A stretch of 64,000 nucleotides of DNA from contig CBDCCY010000004.1 of NCBI GenBank assembly GCA_965215155.1, positions 2,976,001 to 3,040,000 on the forward strand, read 5' to 3'. Position 1 is the stretch's first letter. The number at the start of each line of letters is the position of its first letter. Position numbers and translations under genes: made by a program. Positions 40,403 through 49,014 of this stretch are shown in pieces. The stretch comes from JAGWAJ01 sp965215155. Its GTDB lineage: Bacteria; Acidobacteriota; Vicinamibacteria; Vicinamibacterales; UBA8438. The notes beneath the pieces were generated by a model. That model saw only the letters and a program-made list of their open reading frames with translations. It was not told where the DNA came from and did not search any database.

Positions 40403-41589
40403 GTGTCCTGCCACTGAAAACAGTGGAACGTTCTTGGAGGCGTCGTCGTCTGTGCCAAGGAGGTAGTCCATGCGCAGAGGACCTCGCCCGGCGCCGGTCA
40501 CCTTGACGGAAGACGAACGGCAAGCCTTGACCTCCCTGGCCCATCGGTCGCGCACGGCGCCACAGCTTGCGCGGCGCGCCCGCATCATCCTGGCCTGCGC
40601 CGACGGCCAGCCCACGCGCGGTATCGCCAAGCGCCTGCACCTGTCGCCGACCACCGTCTGCAAGTGGCGCACTCGATTTCTTGCCGACCGGCTCGACGGC
40701 TTGACCGACGAACCGCGGCCGGGCGCGCCGCGCCGCATCACCGACGCGCAGGTCGAGGATGTGGTGGTGCGCACCCTGGAATCGACCCCCCGCGGCAGCA
40801 CCCACTGGAGCACGCGAGGCATGGCCAAGGCTACCGGTCTGAGCCACGCGACCATCGGTCGGATCTGGCGTGCCTTCGGGTTGCAGCCGCACCGGACCGA
40901 GACGTTCAAGCTGTCGCCGGACCCCTGGTTGATCGACAAGGTGCGCGACATCGTCGGGCTGTACGTCAATCCGCCCGAGCACGCGGTCGTGTTCTGCGTC
41001 GACGAGAAGCCGCAGATTCAGGCCCTCGAGCGCACCGCGCCGCTGCTGCCGATGCAAGCGGGCCAGGCCGAGCGGCGCACCTTCGACTATCGCCGCCACG
41101 GGACGACCTCGTTGTTCGCCGCACTCGACGTCAAGACCGGCACGGTCATCGGCGAGTTGCACCGCCGCCATCGGTCGGTCGAGTTCGAGAAGTTCCTCAA
41201 GCGCATCGACGCCGAGACGCCGGACGGGCTGGACATCCACCTCATCCTGGACAACTACAGCACGCACAAGTCGCCCCGGACTCGGCGGTGGCTGGTCCGG
41301 CACCCGAGGTTCCATCTCCATTTCACCCCGACCTACAGCTCCTGGCTGCATCTGGTGGAGCGATGGTTCGCGGAACTGACGACCAAGCAACTGCGTCGCG
41401 GCGTGCATCGCAGCATCGTCGCCTTGGAGCGGGCGATTCGGGAGTTCCTTGACCAGCACAACGCCGCCGCCCGTCCGTTCGCGTGGACGAAGTCGGCCGA
41501 CGAGATCCTGGCGAGCATCGCCCGGTTCGCGCAACGGACCCTCGCGGCGCACAGCGGATACTGTTTCACGAACCATTGATACAGGACAC
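40403..41589 (+). mobile_element. IS630-family element A, 1187 bp, TA target
   Basis: The element starts GTGTCCTG at 40403 and ends CAGGACAC at 41589 (8-bp perfect terminal repeats), flanked by TA at 40401-40402 and 41590-41591, the TA target duplication expected of IS630/Tc1. It holds one intact transposase gene. It stands ~200 bp from element B, in the opposite direction, with no gene between them. Confidence 0.9.
40470..41579 (+). CDS. IS630-family transposase (element A)
   Basis: The 369-residue transposase has an N-terminal HTH ('GIAKRLHLSPTTVCKWRTRFLADRLDGLTDEPRPGAPRRI') and a DDE domain with 'AVVFCVDEKPQIQALERT', 'HLILDNYSTHKSPRTRRWL' and 'SSWLHLVERWFAELTTKQLRRG', giving the D, D and E residues. 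The frame is complete with no frameshift. About 60% of the visible blocks are shared with the transposase of element B, so they are different members of one subgroup. Confidence 0.95.
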   Translation: MRRGPRPAPVTLTEDERQALTSLAHRSRTAPQLARRARIILACADGQPTRGIAKRLHLSPTTVCKWRTRFLADRLDGLTDEPRPGAPRRITDAQVEDVVVRTLESTPRGSTHWSTRGMAKATGLSHATIGRIWRAFGLQPHRTETFKLSPDPWLIDKVRDIVGLYVNPPEHAVVFCVDEKPQIQALERTAPLLPMQAGQAERRTFDYRRHGTTSLFAALDVKTGTVIGELHRRHRSVEFEKFLKRIDAETPDGLDIHLILDNYSTHKSPRTRRWLVRHPRFHLHFTPTYSSWLHLVERWFAELTTKQLRRGVHRSIVALERAIREFLDQHNAAARPFAWTKSADEILASIARFAQRTLAAHSGYCFTNH

Positions 41590-41591
41590 TA

Positions 41592-41785
41592 GGCGGTTCA
41601 GGAAGGATGTCTCGGAATCGGCAGTCGGCCGAACGCTGCGGATGGCGCCGCGACGGGCGAGGGGCACCCGTTCCAACAGTCTCGCCTCCCCGCGTTCTGC
41701 CGCGCGTTTTCTGCGCCGCACTGAGCCGCGACGGTGAGGCATCGCAAGTGCTATGCCGTGGTTCGCGCTGGGGTTCAACAGATGC
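41592..41785. other. Short segment between two IS630 elements
   Basis: This ~194-bp host segment lies between the TA sites of element A and element B. No gene, repeat or promoter is evident. Confidence 0.5.
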
Positions 41786-42873
41786 TAGTGTGCACCGTCA
41801 GAAATACGTGAGCAGTAACGCTTCAGGGATTCCAGGATCTGCTCGGCGGTCTTCGTCCAGACGAAGGGCTTGGGGTCTTCGTTGTAGACCGCCAGGTACT
41901 CCTTGATCGCCGCCTCGAGTGCTTGGGTGCTGCGATGGGTTCCACGCCGGATCTGCTGCCGGGTGATCTCGGCGAACCAACGCTCTACCTGGTTGAGCCA
42001 CGATGCGCTCGTGGGCGTGAAGTGCAGGTGATACCGAGGACGCCGTGCCAGCCAGTCGTGGATCATCGCCGTCTTGTGCGTGCCGTAGTTGTCCAGCACC
42101 AGGTGGATGTCGAGGTCGGGCGGCACCGCCTTGTCGATCACGGCGAGGAAGCGCTTGAACTCCACCGAGCGGTGCTTCCGAAAGCACCTGCCGATCACCT
42201 CGCCGGTGGCGGTGTTCAGGGCCGCGAACAACGAGGTCGTGCCGTGCCGTCGATAGTCGTGTGTCCGCTGCTCCGGTGCTCCCGGACGCATCGGCAACAC
42301 CGGCTGGGTACGGTTCAACGCCTGGATCTGCGACTTCTCATCCACAAACAGCACCACCGCTCGCTCCGGCGGATGCAGGTACAGCCCCACGATATCGCGC
42401 ACTTTCTCGATGAACAACGGGTCTCGCGACAGCTTGAAGGTCTCGCTGCGATGGGGCTTGAGCGCGAACGCGCGCCACACGCGGCCGACGGTCGAAGCGC
42501 TCAGCCCGCAGGCTCGGGCCATCGACTCCCGGCTCCAATGCGTCGCCCCCCGTGGGGTCGTCTCCAGCGTCCGGACCACGACCCGTTCGACGTCCTCGTC
42601 CGACACCCGGCGCGGCGCGCCCGGCCGTGGTTCGTCCAGCAAGCCGTCGCAGCCGTTGCGCAGGAACCGCCGCCGCCACTTGCCGACCGTGGCCCGCGTC
42701 GTGCCCAGAGCCTGCGCCACGACCTGGTCGCTCCGTCCCGCGGCGCTCTGCAGCACGATGCGTGCCCTCAGGGCCAGAGCCTGCGCGGTATTGCGCCGGC
42801 GCAGCCAACCCTCCAGTTCCTCGCGCTGTGCGTCCGAGACCTCCGGGACCTCTCGTGTGTAATGGTTCGGCAC
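41785..42873 (-). CDS. IS630-family transposase (element B)
   Basis: The 362-residue transposase shows the same layout: HTH 'QVVAQALGTTRATVGKWRRRFLRNGCDGLLDEPRPGAPRRV', then 'AVVLFVDEKSQIQALNRTQPVLPM', 'HLVLDNYGTHKTAMIHDWL' and 'ASWLNQVERWFAEITRQQIRRG'. Its stop codon TAG (minus strand, 41787-41785) uses the TA of the target site plus one flanking base, so translation ends exactly at the insertion junction. Confidence 0.95.
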   Translation of the reverse strand: MPNHYTREVPEVSDAQREELEGWLRRRNTAQALALRARIVLQSAAGRSDQVVAQALGTTRATVGKWRRRFLRNGCDGLLDEPRPGAPRRVSDEDVERVVVRTLETTPRGATHWSRESMARACGLSASTVGRVWRAFALKPHRSETFKLSRDPLFIEKVRDIVGLYLHPPERAVVLFVDEKSQIQALNRTQPVLPMRPGAPEQRTHDYRRHGTTSLFAALNTATGEVIGRCFRKHRSVEFKRFLAVIDKAVPPDLDIHLVLDNYGTHKTAMIHDWLARRPRYHLHFTPTSASWLNQVERWFAEITRQQIRRGTHRSTQALEAAIKEYLAVYNEDPKPFVWTKTAEQILESLKRYCSRISDGAH

Positions 42874-42945
42874 GGCCCTCCTCGCTTCCGGGCCGACCGT
42901 ACCACGAGCCGATTCTACTGGTCAAGAACTTCAGGCGTTGGACAC
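41788..42945 (-). mobile_element. IS630-family element B, 1158 bp, TA target
   Basis: Left end GTGTGCACCGTC (41788) and right end, complemented, GTGTCCAACGCC (ending 42945) form imperfect terminal repeats next to TA at 41786-41787 and 42946-42947. The element is intact with one transposase on the minus strand. It is inserted just upstream of the broken lipoprotein gene. Confidence 0.82.
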
Positions 42946-42977
42946 TAGGTGGTGAACAGCGGATGCATACCGCCCGC

Positions 42978-43436
42978 ATGCGTATCTTGTGTGCGGTCGG
43001 AGTTGCAGCGGGGCTACTGGGTTGGGGGGGCTGCGACTCGTCGCCGACCGCGCCGAGTGGCTCCGGCGGGCCAGGAATCCAACAAGTCTCCATGACAACG
43101 CCCGTTGAGGGCGACACATTCATTGGAGGCGAGATCATCTGTGTTGATTTCCGTTTTCGACACCGAAATGGTCGTTCGAGGCACGCCCCGCGCGGCGCTC
43201 GTCATAGGCGACACGGAGCGCCATGTGGATCTGAGTGACAACTACTACGATGACGATCAGGGATTCTACTGGCTGCACTTCGGGTACAGGGTGCAACGAG
43301 GAGATCACGACGCCGACGGCGAGATTATCGTTCCGGCGAATGGCATCGACCTGAACGGTGGCTCCATTACCGCCGTGGGTGTCGATCCCCGTCCTGCCGA
43401 TTTGTCGTACCGCACGAGGTACTTTTGTTCAAGGTC
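42978..43436 (+). pseudogene. Lipoprotein with beta-sandwich repeat, frameshifted
   Basis: ATG 42978 starts a lipoprotein leader ('MRILCAVGVAAGLLGWGGC', lipobox GWGGC) followed by 'DSSPTAPSGSGG'. The frame leads to 'GGEIICVDFRF' and should continue 'DTEMVVRGTPRAALVIGD', but the latter lies in the +1 frame from ~43155. It then reads 'FGYRVQRGDHDADGEIIVPANGIDLNGGSITAVGVDPRPADLSY', a domain resembling Ig-like calcium/adhesin repeats seen in acidobacterial secreted proteins. A single indel near 43150 breaks it; the C-terminus is also lost. Confidence 0.6.
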
Positions 43437-43539
43437 GACGGATCGCAGTATGGCTTGGGATTCCCCCCTTACCCGTTCTGCGGGTTCCCGCCAGCACCGG
43501 CACCATAGTTTGAGTGACCGATGGCGGCGACCATGGGGC

Positions 43540-44022
43540 CATTGCGGCGTGCGTGAACCGAACGAGCACGAGACGGCTGCCCTCCGCGGCGACCTGCTCC
43601 ACCACCTCGCGTAGCGGCGGGGGCGTGAGCCCGACGACGTGAGCGTGGGCCGGACGTCGCCCGCCTCGCGGAGCACCGCTGGAAGGGCGTTGAGGCGGCG
43701 GCCGGCAGCCGCGCACACTGGCGCGGGAAACCGTGGCTGCCCTGGCCGCGCACCGGTGGCCGGGCAAGGTGCGGGAGCGGGGGATCGTCCTTGCCAACCT
43801 CACCGTCACCGGGCCGCTACGGCCCGGTCGGCCCGTCACCCTGCCGGCCGCGTTCTGGAGGACTGTCAGCGTCGCGCGGCGGCCGACGCTTGCCGAGGCC
43901 CGCGAGGACCGGAACGCGCGATGGTCTGCGACGCCTTCGGCCGTCACCGCGACGTTGCCCGCGCCGCCGACGAACTGGGTGTCACCCGTCAGGGCCTCTC
44001 GATCTGCGGCAGCGCCGTGTCC
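43540..44022 (+). pseudogene. Fragment of a sigma-54-dependent response regulator (NtrC family)
   Basis: Pieces in three plus-strand frames line up with the C-terminal half of an NtrC-type activator: 'RGDLLHHLA' (AAA domain, near 43590), 'TVAALAAHRWPGKVRERGIV' (lid with the RWPGNVREL signature, near 43745) and a Fis-type HTH 'VARAADELGVTRQGLS' (near 43955-44000). Frameshifts and losses separate them, and the GAFTGA-bearing part is missing. It is a dead remnant. Confidence 0.55.
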
Positions 44023-44620
44023 TCATGGGTCCGGCGGCTTCGCCATGCGGTAGCCGACGCCTGGCTGGTCGAAACAGGTAGGCGGGGCCGGCCGCGCTGC
44101 CGCCGAGCTTGCCGCGGAGGTGCCTGACGAAGATGCGCAGCCGGTTCGCGTCGGCGCTGTCGCGCTGGGCCCAGACCCGGCGCAGGAGCGTCTCGAGGGG
44201 CACGACGCGGCCCGCGTCGAGCGAAAGCACGCGCAGCAGCTTGTCTCGGTGGCAGTCAGGTGGACCGCCTCCCCGCCGACCGTCACCCGGCAGTGCGCGT
44301 AGTCGGTGGCGATCTCTCGGAGCACGAACGGCGACGGTTCGGCGTGCCTTCGGAGCGCCGCCCGCGCCCGCGCCACCAGCCCGTGGGCGAGAAGGGCTTG
44401 GCGATGTAGTCGGCCGCGCCAGCCTCGAGCGCCTGCGCGACCGTCTCGTCGCGGCGGTAGGCGGAGATGAAGATGACCGGCGGGTCGGGAAGCTCCGGGA
44501 CCTGCTGCAGCAGCTCGATGCCGTCGCTGCCGGGGAACAACAGGTCGAGCAGGACCAGGTGCGCCTTCTCGGTCTGGATGATGCGGGTCAGGTCGTCCGG
44601 CGTGCCCAACACGAGTGGAA
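44023..44620 (-). pseudogene. Decayed OmpR/winged-helix response regulator
   Basis: The receiver domain is visible in one frame ('LTRIIQTEKAHLVLLDLLFPGSDGIELLQQVPEL', 'VIFISAYRRDETVAQALEAGAADYIAKPFSP', with phospho-acceptor Asp and conserved Lys). The linker and start of the DNA-binding domain are in a second frame ('EPSPFVLREIATDYAHCRVTVGGEAVHLTATE'), the rest in a third ('LSLDAGRVVPLETLLRRVWAQRDSADANRLRIFVRHLRGKLGG'), then back to 'GVGYRMAKPPDP-stop'. The first ~30 residues of the receiver are lost. Three frameshifts mark it as a pseudogene. Confidence 0.65.
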
Positions 44621-44984
44621 CTCGATAACTCACCCACCAGCCGGGGTTTACGGGCGATCCAGCTCCCATACAGAAGCGAGGAGAACGGCTTGACGATGTG
44701 CTCAAGACCAGCCTCCTGGATAAGACCCTCGACAACGCCGTCGTCTCGTACGGCAATATCATGCCAGAGCCGGAGCCGCACTTGCGACGACCGCCATTCA
44801 CTCCATTGGAAGCCGACCTTGCATCCAACCGACGAAACTACGAGAAGCGCGCCGAAGATACGAGGAGTGGTTCCGACAGGGAGAGATTATGGACAGTGCA
44901 GAACAGGGCTTCCACGTAGTGCCGGCCGTCTTGTTGGCTGCGACACAGGAAACGGAAAGGCGAGTGTCGGCGCCGAGACCGGCG
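44621..44984. other. Gap without recognisable gene
   Basis: About 360 bp of mixed composition between the decayed response regulator and the cytochrome gene. Small open frames exist on both strands, but none has a family signature. It is lower in GC than the left part of the window. Confidence 0.4.
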
Positions 44985-45012
44985 GGGGCCACCGACGCGC
45001 GTCGGTGGCCCC
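44985..45012 (-). terminator. Strong hairpin after the cytochrome gene
   Basis: GGGGCCACCGACG (44985-44997) is perfectly complementary to 45000-45012. The hairpin begins 12 nt beyond the stop codon (45024-45026) of the minus-strand cytochrome gene and would end that transcript. No T-run follows, so it may be a factor-assisted terminator or an mRNA-stabilising hairpin. Confidence 0.55.
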
Positions 45013-45023
45013 GCCATCAGGCT

Positions 45024-45866
45024 CTAGGAACAGCTGGACCCGGTTCGCTCCCCGCGAACCCACCCGGCCAGCATCTGCCACTCCGGGTCGTCACGACTCT
45101 GCCAGCGTCGCGGACCGTTGTGCGTGTAGGCGCCGCCGCCGTCGGGATGAAGGGGCTTCAGCAGGAACCGACTCTGCTCAGGGTTGCCCGGCGTAATCAC
45201 GCGGGTGATCAGCCGATAGGCTCGCTGGGCCTCTTCGTCGCTCCACTCGTCGCCGCGTCCGGGAGCCGGCGCGAAGCCGATGAGACCCCCGGAATGGCAG
45301 TTGCTGCAGCGGAGCTGCCCTTCGCGCGGATTCGCGAAGACGGGCTGAACGCACGCGCGGAAGAACTCGAAGTCGATCTCGGGCTCCGGTGGAGGGACGA
45401 ACGCGTCATCCGGCATGCTTCGAATCCAATCGAGCAGCGCAACGTACTCCGGGTCGTCAGCGGAGGTCCAGTAGGTCCCCCCGGTGTGAGTCAGTCCGCC
45501 CGCATCGGGTGACAGGGGCTTCAAGAGCAGCCGGCTGCTCTCGGGGTCGGCCGTGTTGATGAGCTGGCTCACCACCTCGAAGTTGCGCATCGACTGCTCG
45601 CTGCTCCAGCCGGCATTGGAGTTCGGGGTCTCCAGACTGAAGCGCACGCTCGTCTGCCACGTGTGACACATCACGCACGACGCATAGCCTTGAGTCGTGC
45701 CCCCGCGGTCTTCCATGAAGACGCTCTCGACGGTGCCGCGATACGTCTCCAACTCGCCGGTGCTCAGGGTCTGGGCGGCGACCGGCGCGACAATGCCTGG
45801 CGGCAGCGCCACGGCCGCCGCCGCAGCCAGACAGCAGATCAGCCCCGGGCCGACTCTCGTCATCAT
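45024..45866 (-). CDS. Secreted di-haem c-type cytochrome-like protein
   Basis: ATG 45866 (GGAG 8 nt upstream) gives 280 residues with a signal peptide (to ~residue 32). Two haem motifs are present, CVMCH in the first half and CSNCH in the second. Each is followed by a similar block ('SRLLLKPLSPDAGGLTHTGGTYWTSADDPEYVALLDWI' and 'SRFLLKPLHPDGGGAYTHNGPRRWQSRDDPEWQMLAGWV'), so the protein is an internal duplication of a one-haem unit. It is expected to carry electrons or bind substrate in the periplasm. The gene starts 5 bp after the upstream propeller gene's stop and belongs to its operon. Confidence 0.85.
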   Translation of the reverse strand: MMTRVGPGLICCLAAAAAVALPPGIVAPVAAQTLSTGELETYRGTVESVFMEDRGGTTQGYASCVMCHTWQTSVRFSLETPNSNAGWSSEQSMRNFEVVSQLINTADPESSRLLLKPLSPDAGGLTHTGGTYWTSADDPEYVALLDWIRSMPDDAFVPPPEPEIDFEFFRACVQPVFANPREGQLRCSNCHSGGLIGFAPAPGRGDEWSDEEAQRAYRLITRVITPGNPEQSRFLLKPLHPDGGGAYTHNGPRRWQSRDDPEWQMLAGWVRGERTGSSCS

Positions 45867-45871
45867 GACGT

Positions 45872-47068
45872 CTACTCCTCCGACGACCGCATGTTGGTGC
45901 CCTTGGGATTCACGCGGTCGGGGGGCAGGATGACGGTGCTGATGCGGGCCGGCCGCGAGCCGGTCGTGATGCTGGCGACTACCTCGAGCTTCTCCAGATC
46001 GACCGCCAGCGTCTGGTCGGTCCCGGACACCGCGACATACATGTATTTGCTGTCGGGTGTCGACGTCATCCAGTTGGCACTCGGGCCCACCTTGACGCCG
46101 CCGATGTACTCGAGGTCGGGCAGACTCCAGCCGTAGATGCGGCTGTCGAGCCGGCTCGAGGCCCACACGGCGGAACGATCCGCCAGCACCTCGAGACCGT
46201 GCATGTCACCGGTCTGTATCCCGTCGGCGTTCTTTTCCCACAAGGGTAGCTCGGGCGGCCACAGCATGTCGACGACCTCACGGCTCTCCCAGTCGACGAC
46301 CCACACGGCGTTGATCCCGGTCGCCTGCGCGAAGATCCGCTTGGTCGACCCGTCATCGTTTGCCTCGAAGGCCATCGGTCGCACCGTGTGGTGCGTCCGG
46401 CCGTACTGCTCGTATCCACTGAGCCCGAGCGACCAAGCCACCGTGTCGGTTTCGGGGTCAATCACCTGGATCGTCGGATCGTCCGGCCCGGCCTGGCCCC
46501 TGAGACCGAGCACGATCCACCGTTCGTCAGGGGTCACGAAGACGTTGTGCACCGGATAGTGCACCTCGATACTCTTGACGGTCTCGTGCGTATCGAGGTC
46601 GATGACATCGACGAGCGCCGGCGCCGCCCGGTTCGGATCGACCTCGACCCCGGGGCCGAGCGGATTCGTCGACCGCCGCGCGATCCCCGCATAGATCTTC
46701 CGGTACTTCTTGTTGACCGCGACCTTGTTCGGTCGCTGCGACAGCTTGATCTGCTCGACCAGCTCGAGCGTCTTCGTGTCGAACACGTCGACCGTATGAT
46801 CCTGCTCGTTCGCGCAGTAGTAGTAGAGCGCGTCGGGATGCATCGTCAGGTTGTGCGGATTCGGACAACCTCTGATCAGCCCTACGACCTCGTTCGACTC
46901 GGGGTCGATGACGTGCTGGATGGTGCCCGCGTTGTTGCTCTGCAGGATCCGCACGACCACCCCGTCGTAGGAATCGAGCTGGGGCACCGCCTGTGCCGCC
47001 GCAGACGAGGCGAGAAGCAGACTGGCGACGACGACCCAGAGTGCGCGGCCGAAGAGTGAACCTGGCAT
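45872..47068 (-). CDS. Secreted YVTN-type beta-propeller protein
   Basis: ATG 47068 has GGAGGTTCAG directly upstream. The 398-residue exported protein (signal to ~residue 26) contains repeated YVTN/cytochrome-cd1-like blades: 'TVDVFDTKTLELVEQIKLSQRPNKVAVNKKYRKIYAG', 'VDVIDLDTHETVKSIEVHYPVHNVFVTPDERWIVLGLRG', 'VWVVDWESREVVDMLWPP', 'TLAVDLEKLEVVASITTGSRPARIS'. It is probably periplasmic, binding a partner or ligand. It is immediately followed by the di-haem protein, so the pair probably works in one electron-transfer process. Confidence 0.82.
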   Translation of the reverse strand: MPGSLFGRALWVVVASLLLASSAAAQAVPQLDSYDGVVVRILQSNNAGTIQHVIDPESNEVVGLIRGCPNPHNLTMHPDALYYYCANEQDHTVDVFDTKTLELVEQIKLSQRPNKVAVNKKYRKIYAGIARRSTNPLGPGVEVDPNRAAPALVDVIDLDTHETVKSIEVHYPVHNVFVTPDERWIVLGLRGQAGPDDPTIQVIDPETDTVAWSLGLSGYEQYGRTHHTVRPMAFEANDDGSTKRIFAQATGINAVWVVDWESREVVDMLWPPELPLWEKNADGIQTGDMHGLEVLADRSAVWASSRLDSRIYGWSLPDLEYIGGVKVGPSANWMTSTPDSKYMYVAVSGTDQTLAVDLEKLEVVASITTGSRPARISTVILPPDRVNPKGTNMRSSEE

Positions 47069-47204
47069 CTGAACCTCCGTGTCATGGCCCATGGCGCGCC
47101 GGACTGCACCGCACGACCGACCTGGTCCTGTCCGGACAGCCTATGATAGCGGAGACGGACGTCCGGCGTCTTGCCCCCGCTCATGGCAAGCTGTTCATCG
47201 CCAG

Positions 47205-47543
47205 CCGTACTGGCAGGCGAAGGCGGCGGCCGGCGTCTCGCCGTCCGACCTGCTGCGGCAGGCCGTGGCGCGGACCCGCACGTGGGCCGCGCGGGCGGTC
47301 GCCGTCGAGCGCGAGCGCACCCGCCAGGTCGCCCGCATCGGCAACGACCTGAACCAGATCGCGCGGTGGGCGAACAGGCACGCCGAGACGGCCGAGGCCG
47401 TCGAGGTCATCGTCCACCTGGTCGCCATCGAGCGGGAGATCGCGCGGCTGGCTCGCTTCGGAAACGAGCGAGCGGGAGATCTCGCGGCGGGCCCGCCTCG
47501 GAAACGAGCGGCCGGATGCGCGTCAAGTTCATCGCCTGCGGCT
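47205..47543 (+). pseudogene. Truncated second copy of mobC with the first codons of a relaxase
   Basis: The plus strand reads 'WQAKAAAGVSPSDLLRQAVARTRTWAARAVAVERERTRQVARIGNDLNQIARWANRHAE', nearly identical to the intact MobC at 49015-49353 but without its first ~20 residues. Past the C-terminus, ATG 47516 begins 'MRVKFIACG' and stops at once, matching the start 'VHVKFIARG' of the intact relaxase. So a second mobilisation module was once here, and only its border survives. Confidence 0.75.
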
Positions 47544-47792
47544 AACGAATTTCCGTTGGGTGTCACGGCAGCGCGAATGACAGAATTCCCATAAGTCGCT
47601 GTAAATACGTGGCTTACGTGATATACGCTGATCCTGATTCCCCCGTCGCTTCCCACTTCATGGATGGGAATCCACTGGACCGTCCGAGCAGTTCTCGGAC
47701 CCGTTGGACCACCGTCCGAGTCTCGGACGGCGACCGCCAATTCCGATAACCGGCGAGGCCGAACCGGCCGCCCGACGACACTGCCGAGCAGT
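47544..47792. other. AT-richer gap beside the mobilisation remnant
   Basis: This ~250-bp stretch has lower GC and no gene. The sequence near 47590-47625 (TAAGTCGCTGTAAATACGTGG) has the look of a recombination-site flank, but no convincing matching copy is found at the other end of the module apart from the 8-mer TAAGTCGC near 51752. Confidence 0.3.
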
Positions 47793-48227
47793 TCACGAAC
47801 CGGCCGCCGTGTCGTTCGGCTCAAGGGCATGGTCCGTGAGCCGGCTGAGCATCAGCTTCGATGGTCTGTCGCTGTTGTACTCGCCGCCGTCGATCCATGA
47901 TCGCGAGCGAAGCCACCGGGTTGTCTCCTCCGCGATCTTGACCAGTTTGTCGTGCTCGACCAGGTACCAGCAGCCGGCCACTGGAAAAGCGAGATACAGA
48001 TTCTTGCCGAGGTACTTCTTGCAGATGGTCGCACGGCTCTTGAGTTGTACCTTGAGCGTCGTGGAACCGTCCTTGTGGTACGCCAGGAAGTCTGCCCCCT
48101 GCCAGTCATCGTCCAGCTTGATGCAGTTGAATCCGTAGTCTGCAAGTAGCGACGCCAGCTTCTGGAAGTTGTACACCTCTTGCTGCTTCGCCGTCAGGTC
48201 GCGGTACCGGATACGCACCAGCCTCAT
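47793..48227 (-). CDS. PD-(D/E)XK nuclease-like protein of unknown role
   Basis: Starting at ATG 48227 (GTG 48281 is an alternative), the 144-residue protein reads 'YNFQKLASLLADYGFNCIKLDDDWQGADFLAYHKDGSTTLKVQLKSRATICKKYLGKNLYLAF'. The spacing of D(65-like)...Q-x-K fits a PD-(D/E)XK core with the catalytic acid and Lys. The family is common in mobile and defence-related DNA but has no defined function. It is probably a DNA-acting accessory of the mobile module. GATAGAAT just upstream could be a -10 box. Confidence 0.6.
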   Translation of the reverse strand: MRLVRIRYRDLTAKQQEVYNFQKLASLLADYGFNCIKLDDDWQGADFLAYHKDGSTTLKVQLKSRATICKKYLGKNLYLAFPVAGCWYLVEHDKLVKIAEETTRWLRSRSWIDGGEYNSDRPSKLMLSRLTDHALEPNDTAAGS

Positions 48228-48343
48228 CCGCGCCCATTCTATCCCCGTCGGAGCAACGGAAGTCAGATCGTGGAGGGCCACGGCCCCGACATTCCGGCGC
48301 CCGCCGGCATCGTCGGGCCAGCAGCGTGAGCGTGGTGCTCACC

Positions 48344-48403
48344 GGCGTCAAGGGGCTCCGCTACGCTCCGCCCCCGCTGCGCGGGGCTGACGCCCTTGAC
48401 GCC
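48344..48403. repeat. 11-bp perfect inverted repeat
   Basis: GGCGTCAAGGG (48344-48354) is exactly complementary to 48393-48403, with a 38-nt interior that itself contains CCGCCCCCGCTGCGCGGGGC-like symmetry. It could be a strong hairpin or a plasmid replication/border element. It lies in a 730-bp gene-poor gap (48228-49014) next to the mobilisation genes. Confidence 0.55.
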
Positions 48404-48875
48404 GCCTCCGCCCACGCTCGTCCAGATTTGGCCCTTGACGACGATGCCGCTCGAACGCTCCCTCCCGAAAGCTGCCGCGCGGGCTCGTCGACGAAAAGAT
48501 GTCGTGCGGAATGCCTGCGCGGTCCTGTTTATGCTCGTACGGTCCGGCGAGGTCTATTACCGTAAAGCATTACCAGTCAGTAGTTTACATGAACCCCGTG
48601 CTACACTCGACCAGTACGGTGCGGAGCGGGACAACGTCGATCTCCAGCACCAGGACCGCGGCGTGAACGAGACAAGGGCAACCCCGAACACATGAGATCC
48701 GAACGAGCCCGCGAACCCAGCAGATCCCAACAACCCCGTCCATCCGAGCAGGGCAACCAAGGCAGATGACGACGGGGCAACCTGACGACGAAACGGATCC
48801 GGACTTGAGGATCCAGACCCGCTCACCAGATCCGAAATGATCAGCTCACGAACGACGGAAACGGCGCACGGGAAC

Positions 48876-48959
48876 AGCTGGCTCCTGCCCTGTAGGTGGC
48901 AGGAGCCAGCTTACTCAATGTTGAACATTGAGGCTGGCGAGGGGCTGCTGCGCGCCCCT
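48876..48959 (+). other. Candidate oriT region: three consecutive hairpins upstream of mobC
   Basis: A 14-bp perfect stem (48876-48889 with 48898-48911, 8-nt loop) is followed by the palindrome CTCAATGTT-G-AACATTGAG (48914-48932) and by AGGGGC/GCCCCT (48940-48945 with 48954-48959). Such clustered inverted repeats directly before mobC/relaxase genes are typical of transfer origins. The nic site cannot be fixed by eye. Confidence 0.55.
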
Positions 48960-49014
48960 TCGAACCCCCTGCCGTTCGGGGACTGCGCCCCCGGACTCCC
49001 CTTGGCGGTGCGCC

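Noticed and set aside
40177..40506. Small plus-strand frame upstream of IS630 element A
   Set aside because: It begins before and runs into the IS and has no recognisable domain; it may be a fragment but I cannot support it.
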